15,255 nt of DNA from Deltaproteobacteria bacterium (GTDB lineage Bacteria > Desulfobacterota > Desulfarculia > Adiutricales > JAGVGV01). The notes under the pieces were generated by a model, which was not told the DNA's origin, searched no databases, and saw nothing but the letters and a program-made list of their open reading frames with translations. The translations under genes were made by a program, and so were the position numbers. The stretch covers positions 1 through 15,255 of the forward strand of contig JADFXS010000050.1 in NCBI GenBank assembly GCA_015233515.1, given 5' to 3'. This document shows positions 1-7,728 of this stretch, in pieces (the first letter of the stretch is position 1; the number at the start of each line of letters is the position of its first letter).

Positions 1-1
1 A

Positions 2-3000
2 CCGCCGCGAGGCTTCAAATACTGGGCGTTCATCAGTTACAGCCACGGGGATAAAAAGCGAGGTCTTTGGCGGGACAAAACCTGGGGCGATTGGGTGATC
101 AATAAACTGGAGACGTACCGGACACCGCTCATGCTGGTCGGCAAAACCGGTCGAGAAGGCCCGGTGCCGAGAAGGCTATTTCCGATCTTTCGCGATCGGG
201 AGGAACTTCCCGGCGCCGCCAATCTAGGTGACAATATAAATGAAGCCCTCCGTAACTCCCTCTATCTCATTGTCATCTGCTCGCCGCGAGCCGCCGCTTC
301 CCGGTGGGTCAACGAGGAAGTTCGCTATTTCAAATCGTTAGGACGCGAAGGTAAGCTGCTCTGTCTGATTGTGGACGGCGAACCCAACGCCGGCGATCGG
401 CCGGATAGCGGCCAATTGGAATGTTTTCCGCCGGCGGTGCGATTCCATGTGGAGCCGGATGGTCAACTGACCACCCAGCGAACGGAACCTATCGCCGCGG
501 ACGCCCGCCCCCAGGGTGACGGCCTGGCCAACGCCAAGTTGAAGATGGTGGCCGGTCTGTTAGGTGTGGATTACGATGCCCTCAGACAGCGGGACCGCCG
601 GCGCCGGCGTCTTCGTCAATTCCAATGGGGCATTTTAATCACCGTGGCAATCGGCTTGGGTTTGAATTGGTGGTTGGAACCGGGCATCGTGGAACTCAAC
701 TTCAGGCCACCGTCTCTACCGTCCGGTTTGCAGGTCCGTATTGACGACCGTTCCCATGACATCGCTTCGAACCGACCCTTAATAACCCTGCCCGCCGGCC
801 GCCACAATTTTCAAATCGAAGCCCCTGATCATGAATCCTTAAGTTTTATGCTTGACCTGGATCGCCGGCAAAAGATCGATAAGCTGGTCGAACTCCATCA
901 TTACCAGGGCATTTTGTCGGCCGAGAGCACACCTGCCGGATCCACGATCGAGATTAACGAACTCAGGTATGGCTCACCTATTCCAAATCTGCCCTTGGAC
1001 ACCGGGGCCTACAACTTGCAAGCCTGGGCCGGCGGGTGTTTCGAAGTTCAGCGTCAGATCAAGATCAGCCGCGGGCAAAAGACCAAGGCGGATTTTTGGT
1101 TGGAAAAAGGGGTTCAATGGCTCTATTCGTCTCCGGCCATTCAGAGCGGCCTGGCTATCCTTCCTGATTTTAAGGTGAAAGGTAAACCGGTTATTGCCCA
1201 TAACGAACTGGATCGCATCATCTTTATTTCGACCGATGACGGTTCCGTTATAACAACCATCCGCACTCCCGCGGGTAACACCAGGACTTTCAATCAAATC
1301 GATCTTGGCGGCAATATCGGCCAGGTCATCGTATCGGGCTTTGATGCCGAGACCAACGGGCCGAACCTGATGGTCATCAAGGCGGTCAACTCACCCAAGG
1401 TCTTATGGAGTTGGTCCGGACCAGTCACCGACTTTGAGCGTTCGGACAGCCTGGCCATTGTCGCTTTGCCGAATCCGGAAGGCGTGGCGGACCTGGCCGT
1501 GGCCGGTCGGGACGGGCACATCTATATCCTGGATGGTCAAACTGGTCGGCAACGAGGAGAAATCGTCTTTTCCAATACCCCGGTAAGGCATCCGCCCTCA
1601 ATGACCCCTTGGACCAACGCCGGCCGGACATATCTGGCGGGTTTCTCGAATCCTGGCGATCCGAGCACCCTGACCGCCGGCCCAACCGACTTGGTCGCCG
1701 CCATGGTGGATTTGAAGAACAATAAGCTTCTTTGGCAAAAAAATTTGGGCCAAGGCCAAAACGGCATCTGGGCAATGCTTAAGAAAGAAGGTCCGTTGCA
1801 ATTGATTCAATGGGACAACCAGAAGTGGCAATTGTTAGACGGCGCCACCGGAACTCCCCACAGCGGCGGCTCGTTGCCGGGAAGCGTATTTAGTGGACCA
1901 TTACTGATGGATATGGAAAGAAACGATCAATTGAACCTGGTATTTCAATTCACCGATCCGGAGCTGCCGATGCGGGCGGTCAACTCCGGTGACGGCTCGA
2001 TGATCTGGCAGGGTCCGTCACAAACCAGTACCAGATATCAAGCGCGAGGCCCGAACAACTCTAATCTCCGCGCTCCGAACGGTGAACTGATCGTTCTGCT
2101 GAATAACGCCTTGGCGGCGCTCGATCCGCGGACCGGCAAAGTGGCTTGGAAAGTGGAGGGAAATCCCCGAGGTGTAATGGTCGGAGACTGGCTTGGGGAC
2201 GGAAAGGGGCAAATATTCGTCACCATGCTTAACCGGGGCCTGCTATGCGTGGATGGTTCCGGTCGGATTCTTTGGACCTTGAGAATGGATCAGGACGTGG
2301 AACCCTGGGCGCTTCTTCCGCCTAGTTATGGAGTGGGCAGGCGCGACATTCTCATTCACAGGCATGCGGCGTCCATAGGGCTAGTCCACGGACCACGCTT
2401 TCTTTGGCAGGCTAACGCCAGCGGACCGCTTCAAGCCACCCCGGTAGTGGCAACCGGCGATGACGGCCGGCCCCTGCTAGTCGAACTCGGACCCTGGGGA
2501 AACGATATTTCCCTAAGAGGACTCAACGCGGATACCGGTTCAGTGCGCTGGTCGGCTCAGGAACAATTAACGGTTAATCGCGGTGTGGCCTTGGCTGATA
2601 TTGATGGAAACGGCCGGCCCTTGATTGTGGCCATAGGCTCCAAGCCGCCTCAACCCGGCACCCGGCTCCTGGTTTATCGTCCAAGCGACGGTCAATTGTT
2701 ACGTTCACCGCAAGTAGCCGTGGAAGGTTGGCTTTCGTGCACGCCGGCGGTGGCGGATTTCCGGGGCATAGGCAAGAGTGACGTGGTTTTTAGCACATGG
2801 GACGATCGGAGTATCGTGCTGATCGACGGCCAAAGCGGCGCGGTGGTATGGAAACAACGGACCGATGGGCCGAACATGGGTGGTGTAACCGCCGCTGATC
2901 TGGATGGCGATGGTTTATCCGATGTGGTCGCCACTTCGTTTGATGGGCATGTTTACGCCAACCGAGGCAAAGACGGCAAGCTGCTCTGGAAGGCCCCGAT

Positions 3001-3544
3001 CCAAGGCGGAGCTTGGTCGACGCCGACCGTGACGGATCTCGATGGCGATCGCGCGCCTCAGGTCCTGGTGGTCAGCGCCGTCGGCCGTCTCTACGTCCTG
3101 GACGGGCGGACCGGGCAACTCAGATGGTCGCCCGATCTGACCGGCGGAATGAAAGTCGCCGGACGCCCGGTCGTGATCCGCGAAAAGGGGCAGACCATAA
3201 TTCTTGCGCCTTTAGGTTCAGTGGGTGTAGTGGCTTTCGATTGGACCGGCCGCCGGGAGATGTGGAGGTCGCCGGAGGGTTTTCCGGTGATCGCCTCACC
3301 GGTAATCACTAATTTGGCCGGCAATGAAAAAAAACAAGTCGTCATCGGGGCGACCACGGGTGATGCCTGGGTGTTGAACCTGACGGACGGAAAACCTCAA
3401 TGGCATATGAAAGTCGGCGCCAACTTGGTTGAAGCCGATCCGGTCGTGGCCGATCTGGATGGAGACCATATCCCCGATCTTCTGATCACGGATCATGACT
3501 TTCACCTCTACGCCATCAGCGGCCGAACAATAGGAATTTACTAA
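2..3544 (+). CDS. Transmembrane TIR-domain protein with PEGA-like domains and PQQ/FG-GAP beta-propeller (5' partial)
   Basis: The frame is open from base 2 (1180 residues visible) and ends at TAA. No start is visible: the TIR box 1 motif FISYSHGD already lies at visible residues 10-17, so the true start is upstream of the window. The TIR domain spans about residues 6-180, with LFPIFRDREELP at 59-70 and SPRAAASRWVNEE at 94-106. W102 and E106 fit the WxxxE pattern whose Glu is catalytic in NAD-cleaving TIR domains. An Arg-rich stretch (about 198-205) precedes a single hydrophobic helix (about 207-225). Two PEGA-like beta domains follow (about 228-298 and 302-370). The rest is a beta-propeller of PQQ-like blades (repeated 'LDGxTGxxxW') with calcium-loop FG-GAP motifs, for example DIDGNG at 866, DLDGDG at 966, DLDGDR at 1012 and DLDGDH at 1151. 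By the positive-inside rule the TIR is cytoplasmic and the propeller periplasmic. The inferred role is a sensor that activates a TIR NADase or a TIR signalling step. The family assignment is secure; the ligand and output are unknown. Confidence 0.9.
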   Translation, partial: PPRGFKYWAFISYSHGDKKRGLWRDKTWGDWVINKLETYRTPLMLVGKTGREGPVPRRLFPIFRDREELPGAANLGDNINEALRNSLYLIVICSPRAAASRWVNEEVRYFKSLGREGKLLCLIVDGEPNAGDRPDSGQLECFPPAVRFHVEPDGQLTTQRTEPIAADARPQGDGLANAKLKMVAGLLGVDYDALRQRDRRRRRLRQFQWGILITVAIGLGLNWWLEPGIVELNFRPPSLPSGLQVRIDDRSHDIASNRPLITLPAGRHNFQIEAPDHESLSFMLDLDRRQKIDKLVELHHYQGILSAESTPAGSTIEINELRYGSPIPNLPLDTGAYNLQAWAGGCFEVQRQIKISRGQKTKADFWLEKGVQWLYSSPAIQSGLAILPDFKVKGKPVIAHNELDRIIFISTDDGSVITTIRTPAGNTRTFNQIDLGGNIGQVIVSGFDAETNGPNLMVIKAVNSPKVLWSWSGPVTDFERSDSLAIVALPNPEGVADLAVAGRDGHIYILDGQTGRQRGEIVFSNTPVRHPPSMTPWTNAGRTYLAGFSNPGDPSTLTAGPTDLVAAMVDLKNNKLLWQKNLGQGQNGIWAMLKKEGPLQLIQWDNQKWQLLDGATGTPHSGGSLPGSVFSGPLLMDMERNDQLNLVFQFTDPELPMRAVNSGDGSMIWQGPSQTSTRYQARGPNNSNLRAPNGELIVLLNNALAALDPRTGKVAWKVEGNPRGVMVGDWLGDGKGQIFVTMLNRGLLCVDGSGRILWTLRMDQDVEPWALLPPSYGVGRRDILIHRHAASIGLVHGPRFLWQANASGPLQATPVVATGDDGRPLLVELGPWGNDISLRGLNADTGSVRWSAQEQLTVNRGVALADIDGNGRPLIVAIGSKPPQPGTRLLVYRPSDGQLLRSPQVAVEGWLSCTPAVADFRGIGKSDVVFSTWDDRSIVLIDGQSGAVVWKQRTDGPNMGGVTAADLDGDGLSDVVATSFDGHVYANRGKDGKLLWKAPIQGGAWSTPTVTDLDGDRAPQVLVVSAVGRLYVLDGRTGQLRWSPDLTGGMKVAGRPVVIREKGQTIILAPLGSVGVVAFDWTGRREMWRSPEGFPVIASPVITNLAGNEKKQVVIGATTGDAWVLNLTDGKPQWHMKVGANLVEADPVVADLDGDHIPDLLITDHDFHLYAISGRTIGIY

Positions 3545-3646
3545 ACCAAATCAAAAAAGCGCCGAAGTCATCGGCCAGTGGGATAGTTAGAAGTGTCCGA
3601 CCCGAGGCGCATGACGGGTTTTGAAGCTAAGAAACATGCGTTTACT

Positions 3647-3745
3647 GTCATTTCGCAGCGAAGCGAGAAATCTCCGTTGTTTGGAAGGATAGTCTTCTTG
3701 TCTCAGAGATTTCTCTTCGCGGCTTCCGGCGCTCATCGAAATGAC
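3647..3745 (-). repeat. MITE-like inverted-repeat element, copy A
   Basis: This 99-bp element begins GTCATTTCG and ends CGAAATGAC, with inner AGAAATCTC and GAGATTTCT arms, so the whole unit can fold into a long hairpin. Its reverse complement matches the element at 6038-6135 closely over the first ~43 bases and well over the last ~30, with a divergent middle. The similarity runs about 25 bases past the core on the GTCATTTCG side (3619-3646). A second imperfect palindrome, GAAACAGA...TCTGTTTC, lies next to it at about 3785-3809. Repeats of this GTCATTTCG...AGAAATCT type are, from general knowledge, common as dispersed intergenic repeats in several environmental bacterial groups. The open frames across it are by-products of the repeat. 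Confidence 0.8.
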
Positions 3746-3966
3746 TCCGTACAATTCGCCGGGAGGCGGGCTATGGCGAGAAGAAACAGAGCTCGAGGTC
3801 TGTTTCCGAGGACTATGTCCCCCCGGCGCCTCGACCGCCGCGGCCAAGGTTGCTTTAGCGGAGGAGGCAAGCCGGGGTCCAGGAAATAATTAAGCGGCCG
3901 GCTTCCGTTGTCCACCGGAACAACGGCTGGTGGAGCGACGAACTCAAATATGTAAGTCCATCTTCA
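3746..3966. other. Intergenic spacer between TIR gene and esterase
   Basis: Together with 3545-3646 this forms a roughly 420-bp gap between two convergent genes. Apart from the repeat and the palindrome at about 3785-3809 it holds no start with a ribosome binding site and no protein-like open frame. No T-tailed terminator hairpin is evident for either convergent gene. Confidence 0.5.
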
Positions 3967-4710
3967 TTATAAGCGCGCCAGAAAATACGGCGCCTGAACG
4001 CGCCACCAGGGCCAGTCATGGCTGACGTCCGGGCCCCAGAAATCCACCCAGGCCGGAACGCCTTTGGCCGACAGAATATCTCCCAGCGCCCGGGTTTCGC
4101 CGATACAATCATATTGATCGCATCTCTCCCATGGACCTTGCCCCACGCACAAAATTATCCGGCTTTGTCTATACCGGTTCAAGTAATAAGGGTCTTCCAG
4201 GTTAGGCAAATAGAGCAAGGGAAAATAATAATACAAGCGACTATCCCGGTAATTGTCCAAAAGATAATTCGGCCCGTAAAGCCCACTCAAACCGATGACC
4301 GCGTTAAACAGACCAGGCAGCCGGAAAAGAAAATTGGCGGCGTGAAAAGCGCCCATGCTACAACCGGAAGCCAGAAATTTTTCCCCGGATCGATTTCTAC
4401 TGTTAATAAAAGGCGCCACTTCATCCCGGACATATCTTTCATAGGCGTCATGGCGGCCAGCCCGATCCACGGGATTAATGGCCCGGTTCAGCCAGGATTG
4501 ACCGTCCACGCTGTCCAGGGTGAAAAGTTGAATTCGGTCGTCGTCGATAAACGGTCGGCAAGCCTCGACCATGCCGAAATCCTCATATTCATAAAATCGT
4601 CCCCCAGACGAGGGAAAGACAATCATCGGCTTGCCGGAGCGGCCGTAAACTTTCAGTTCCATGTCCTGGCCCAGGGCTGGGCTCCACCATTTTTGATAGT
4701 CGGTATGCAC
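3967..4710 (-). CDS. Esterase-like alpha/beta hydrolase (COG4947/esterase D-like)
   Basis: The 247-residue protein shows an alpha/beta-hydrolase pattern. There is an early strand PMIVFPSSGG (28-37), a nucleophile elbow GCSMGAFHA with Ser118, and a late His231 in VSHDWPWW that is the likely catalytic His. The acid residue is uncertain; Asp/Glu in the GPWERCDQYDC segment are candidates. The length and the sequence FPSSGGRFYEYEDFGM fit the cytosolic 'esterase/lipase superfamily' COG4947-type proteins related to esterase D, whose substrates are mostly unknown. No signal peptide is seen. The start is GTG at 4710, directly after the TAG stop of the ATP-grasp gene, with a GGAG ribosome binding site inside that gene's end nine bases before the GTG. 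This layout predicts translational coupling, so it probably acts on the product or substrate of the ligase. Fold confidence is high; specificity is unknown. Confidence 0.85.
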   Translation of the reverse strand: MHTDYQKWWSPALGQDMELKVYGRSGKPMIVFPSSGGRFYEYEDFGMVEACRPFIDDDRIQLFTLDSVDGQSWLNRAINPVDRAGRHDAYERYVRDEVAPFINSRNRSGEKFLASGCSMGAFHAANFLFRLPGLFNAVIGLSGLYGPNYLLDNYRDSRLYYYFPLLYLPNLEDPYYLNRYRQSRIILCVGQGPWERCDQYDCIGETRALGDILSAKGVPAWVDFWGPDVSHDWPWWRVQAPYFLARL

Positions 4711-5871
4711 CTATTGCTTCTCCTGAATAAAACGGGCGGCATCTTCGATCCGGGCCAGGTCCGCGCTGCGGACCAGATAGCCGAAATCTCCGATAGCGCC
4801 TCGAAAAATTGAATTTATCGGTTCGTAATGGACGATCAGCTGACCGTATGTTCGCATGATCTCCTCATGATCGTGCCGATAGTGCAATTCTGATTTCCGG
4901 CCGATATAACCACAATGGTAGGGCCGGCAATAAGTCGCGTCAAAAGAATTAGAGGCCACTAGTTTGGCATATTGGGTGTACAGATCGATATCGTTGGCAA
5001 AATTGAACATATCCATGGTCAGGCCGCCGGGAGGTCGGCAATTGAATTCCAAGCCTATCAGTCGGCCTTCGGGAGTGCGAAAGAACTCCACATGAAAAAA
5101 CTTTTCCGTCACCCCGAAGGTTTTGACGACTCGATGCCCGGCATGGCAAAGATCATTAGGTATGTTCCTCAGGGAATAATAAAGGATATCCAGGTTTTCA
5201 TTGACCGTTTCCATGATACCTTGGCCAAAGAGGTGCGAAGTGTAAAAAACGACCTCGCCGTCACGATTGGACAAGCCGTCAAAGGAGATAATGGTTCCGG
5301 TAATAAATTCTTCCATTATATAGTCGACGTCCGGCTTATGAGCGAAAAAATCTGTCAAGGCCTTTTCGTCTTCGATGCGGTAGGTCGCCGTCGCGCCTAC
5401 GCCGCGATCAGGTTTGAGCACCACCGGATAGCCTATTTCCCTGATTAACGCTTTCGCCGCCTCGAGAGTCGGAACCACCTCCCCGCGAGCCACTTCAACT
5501 CCGGATTCCCGGAACAATTCTTTCATTCGGGATTTGAGTGTGATGTTGGCGATCGTGTCGGTTTTGACCCCGGGGATATTGAAATCAGTGCGTAACCGGG
5601 CTTCGGTTTCCAGCCAATATTCGTTGTGGCTTTCCACTCGATCCAAACGGCCGTAGCGATGGATAAAATAGCCACAAGCCCTGATTAATTGGTCAAAGTT
5701 ATGCAAGTCGTCGACTTTAAAATATTCTGTCAAGGCTCCCCGAAGTTCGGGACGCAAAGACTCGTAAGGTGTATCGGCCAGCCCCAAAACAGTAACACCC
5801 AATTCTCGCAGCCGGACGCAAAACATATAGAAATTGGGAGGAAAATGGGGCGATAGATAAACAAAATTCAT
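4711..5871 (-). CDS. ATP-grasp family carboxylate ligase
   Basis: The protein has 386 residues when started at the ATG at 5871, which has an AGGAG site seven bases upstream. The open frame runs about 120 codons further upstream, but that part reads through palindromes and a MITE-like repeat and is not protein. An N-terminal pre-ATP-grasp region (1-110) has a Rossmann-like start, MNFVYLSPHFPPNFYMF. The ATP-grasp core follows: YPVVLKPDRGVGATATY (148-164) with nucleotide-binding Lys153, the adenine-region strand DYIMEEFITG, and the metal-binding GLEFNCRPPGG with E275, N277 and R279. The family activates a carboxylate as acyl phosphate and couples it to an amine or similar nucleophile. The substrate here is not readable. 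It is the first gene of a two-gene operon with the esterase, so a ligase/hydrolase pair building or trimming a small conjugate is a reasonable inference. Confidence 0.88.
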   Translation of the reverse strand: MNFVYLSPHFPPNFYMFCVRLRELGVTVLGLADTPYESLRPELRGALTEYFKVDDLHNFDQLIRACGYFIHRYGRLDRVESHNEYWLETEARLRTDFNIPGVKTDTIANITLKSRMKELFRESGVEVARGEVVPTLEAAKALIREIGYPVVLKPDRGVGATATYRIEDEKALTDFFAHKPDVDYIMEEFITGTIISFDGLSNRDGEVVFYTSHLFGQGIMETVNENLDILYYSLRNIPNDLCHAGHRVVKTFGVTEKFFHVEFFRTPEGRLIGLEFNCRPPGGLTMDMFNFANDIDLYTQYAKLVASNSFDATYCRPYHCGYIGRKSELHYRHDHEEIMRTYGQLIVHYEPINSIFRGAIGDFGYLVRSADLARIEDAARFIQEKQ

Positions 5872-5904
5872 CTCATGACTCCTAAGAAATATCCTAATTT
5901 TCCC

Positions 5905-5995
5905 TGGTGCCCAAGCTCCCGCTTGGGCACCACTTTTGAGGGAAGCTGGAGCTTCCCGGCTTCTCCTGGCTCCCAAGCTGGAGCTTGGGAGCCAG
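5905..5995. repeat. Three tandem palindromes upstream of the ATP-grasp gene
   Basis: Three near-perfect palindromes sit in 91 bases. The first has arms TGGTGCCCAAGC at 5905-5916 and 5921-5932 with a 4-base loop. The second is GGAAGCT-gg-AGCTTCC at 5941-5956. The third has 14-base arms at 5966-5979 and 5982-5995 (CTGGCTCCCAAGCT and its complement) with a 2-base centre. All three share an AAGCT/AGCTT core. They lie 34-125 bases upstream of the ATG at 5871, so they would be in the 5' leader or promoter region of the operon. They look like REP-type palindromes; a regulatory role is possible but unproven. Confidence 0.75.
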
Positions 5996-6037
5996 TGGAA
6001 CCCACGGCTAAACTTGCTTCCCAACAGAGCATATGGT

Positions 6038-6135
6038 GTCATTTCGATGAGCGGCGCAAGCCGCGAAGAGAAATCTCTGATGCCCAAATATCTTCCACGA
6101 AAAGAACGGAGATTTCTCCCTTCGGTCGAAATGAC
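6038..6135 (+). repeat. MITE-like inverted-repeat element, copy B
   Basis: This 98-bp element begins GTCATTTCGATGAGCGG and ends TTCGGTCGAAATGAC, with inner AGAAATCTC and GAGATTTCT arms. It matches the reverse complement of the element at 3647-3745, and the match continues for about 25 bases past the GTCATTTCG-distal end (GACAGCAAATGGGCGTTTCTTGG here). The two copies are therefore in opposite orientation on either side of the esterase/ATP-grasp operon. Confidence 0.8.
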
Positions 6136-6189
6136 AGCAAATGGGCGTTTCTTGGCGCCATAACCCTGCGCCCCGTAGGGTCGGGCACT

Positions 6190-6461
6190 TCTAAGGATAT
6201 CTTGATCCCGAAATGCATCGAAAGTCGGCCGCAATAATCACGAAAATCCGAATATGCTGTAACCAAACTATACAGTACAGAGTAAGCCTTTTGAGAGGTT
6301 TGTTGTAAATATATCAGTTTTTCAGTGAGTTGGATTGTTGTCCCTGTGTTGGCCCATATTTTGCTTATATGATCCACAAAGCCCGGCAACAAAGCCTTTA
6401 ATCCGGCGTAATGATATTTGCCCCAAGGCCATACTGGATCATGAGCCCAAATCCACTTCAT
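6190..6461 (-). pseudogene. Possible truncated coding remnant beginning MKWIW
   Basis: The minus strand reads about 90 residues starting MKWIWAHDPVWPWGKYHYAG and running into the MITE-like repeat. Codon choice looks protein-like up to about base 6190, after which the frame reads repeat sequence. MKWIW plus a following WP vaguely recalls the N-terminal domain of some Fic-family proteins, but I see no Fic catalytic motif and no good ribosome binding site. It may be a gene fragment cut off by the repeat, or chance. The rest of 6136-6540 holds nothing else I can support. Confidence 0.25.
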
Positions 6462-6540
6462 TTTTGCGCAGCTGGGGGTGTCGCCAGGATTTAAAAGCCT
6501 TGTTGCTCGAAAATGGCGGATTACGGATGAGGTAGCGTTT

Positions 6541-7545
6541 ATGGAGACGGATTTTCACTACTATTGCATCGGCGTCCTGGCCCAGGCCGCTGGTTTTAAT
6601 ATCCAAGAAGCCTTGACCATTGCTTATGCTTCCCAATATGTCAACGACGCTACTGAAAGCGAACCCATCAATGTGGGCGGTATTATCTTCGATCCGATCC
6701 GGACCGCCCATTGCGGCTTGAGTGCGATAGACTGGAACGTTCAAAAAAAAGTTTACCTGCCTTTCCATTTCCTGCCTTCCAAACCGATCTGCGAACCTGG
6801 CGACTCATACACCACCGAGCCGGATTCTGAATTCGCCGTCCGACTCCTGGATGAAGCTCTCACGGAACAACCGGGGGATTTCCAGCTCATTCGGCTGGGG
6901 ATTGCCCTGCATACCTATGCCGACACCTGGTCCCATCAAGGTTTCTCCGGACGACTCAACGACGATAACGATATGGTTGGTCTGTGGCGCTGCGAAAATG
7001 GCAACAAACAGCAATTGCGGGAACAGATAATTTATAATTGCCTGCCCAAGATCGCCCATATCCAGGCCGGAATCTTCCCCGACCGATCTTCCGCGGTCTG
7101 GGAATATCGAAAAAAGAATATGGATGAAGCTGTTGGGCGGAATAACACTCAAATATTGCTGGAAGGGGCGATGAAAATATGCCAGCGCATGACGGCGGGC
7201 AAAAATAACCCTTCCGCCATTAACCTGTGGATAATTTTAAAGGATCGTATTGAATCATGCTTCTCCAACGAAGCCGCAAAACTTGAAGATCGTTGCGCCA
7301 AATGGGTTCAGACATTTCCGGATTGCTTTCCTTTTGATAAAGCCCGGTATGATAAACGGGCATGGCGCCGAGTCGCCTTGGATGCCAACGGAGATTACTC
7401 GAATATCGACTGGGAGTATTTGCTGAATACGGATATTAGAAACCTGGTTTTTTCCAGAAAGCCGGATTTCAACAATTCCAAATGGGTCCTGTTCCATCGC
7501 GCGGCTCTAAAACAAAGAAACTTCGTGGTGGAACGACTGTTTTAA
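6541..7545 (+). CDS. DUF6765-like protein with HxxxDxxxH motif
   Basis: The protein has 334 residues. The ATG at 6541 is preferred over the in-frame GTG at 6478 because a GAGG site lies eight bases before it and the family pattern begins there (METDFHYY). The N-terminal part, FHYYCIGVLAQAAGF followed by IAYASQYVND (27-36), then PFHFLP (74-79) and LGIALHTYADTWSHQGFSG around 119-137, fits the family I know as DUF6765. H124, D128 and H132 form an HxxxDxxxH pattern like that of zinc-dependent phospholipase C/P1-nuclease enzymes. With H6, D36 and H76 they could form a metal site. That catalytic reading is inference; the family has no established function that I can state. No signal peptide or membrane segment is seen. 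A 16-bp-arm hairpin follows the stop. Confidence 0.75.
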   Translation: METDFHYYCIGVLAQAAGFNIQEALTIAYASQYVNDATESEPINVGGIIFDPIRTAHCGLSAIDWNVQKKVYLPFHFLPSKPICEPGDSYTTEPDSEFAVRLLDEALTEQPGDFQLIRLGIALHTYADTWSHQGFSGRLNDDNDMVGLWRCENGNKQQLREQIIYNCLPKIAHIQAGIFPDRSSAVWEYRKKNMDEAVGRNNTQILLEGAMKICQRMTAGKNNPSAINLWIILKDRIESCFSNEAAKLEDRCAKWVQTFPDCFPFDKARYDKRAWRRVALDANGDYSNIDWEYLLNTDIRNLVFSRKPDFNNSKWVLFHRAALKQRNFVVERLF

Positions 7546-7558
7546 AGATCGAAGGGGT

Positions 7559-7598
7559 AACGATTAGAACAATAGTAAAGGGTATTGTTCGAATCGTT
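7559..7598. other. Strong hairpin just after the DUF6765-like gene
   Basis: Arms 7559-7574 (AACGATTAGAACAATA) and 7583-7598 (TATTGTTCGAATCGTT) pair at 15 of 16 positions around an 8-base loop. It begins 13 bases after the stop codon, where a terminator would be, but no T-run follows. It may be a factor-assisted terminator, an mRNA-stabilising stem or a relic repeat. A smaller stem, GAGGG-TTCA-CCCTC, lies at about 7650-7663. Confidence 0.65.
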
Positions 7599-7728
7599 AA
7601 TGGGTCTTGGAAAAATTTGCCGTAGGGGGAGGGCTTATTTTTCCGTTTAAGAGGGTTCACCCTCCACACTCTGACATTGGGAGAATATCCATTCCATGTC
7701 AACATGATCCAAGAAAAATGGAGGATTC

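Noticed and set aside
3593..3889. Open frames on both strands across the repeat after the TIR gene
   Set aside because: They translate the repeat; a parallel frame occurs in the other copy at 5936-6163, so the resemblance between the two predicted proteins is due to the repeat itself.
4018..4812. 264-residue open frame on the plus strand opposite the esterase
   Set aside because: It is the antisense shadow of a gene with clear catalytic motifs and has no ribosome binding site or recognisable domain.
5872..6234. N-terminal extension of the ATP-grasp open frame by about 120 residues
   Set aside because: The extension translates palindromes and the MITE-like repeat, while the ATG at 5871 has a good ribosome binding site and begins the family's Rossmann-like start.
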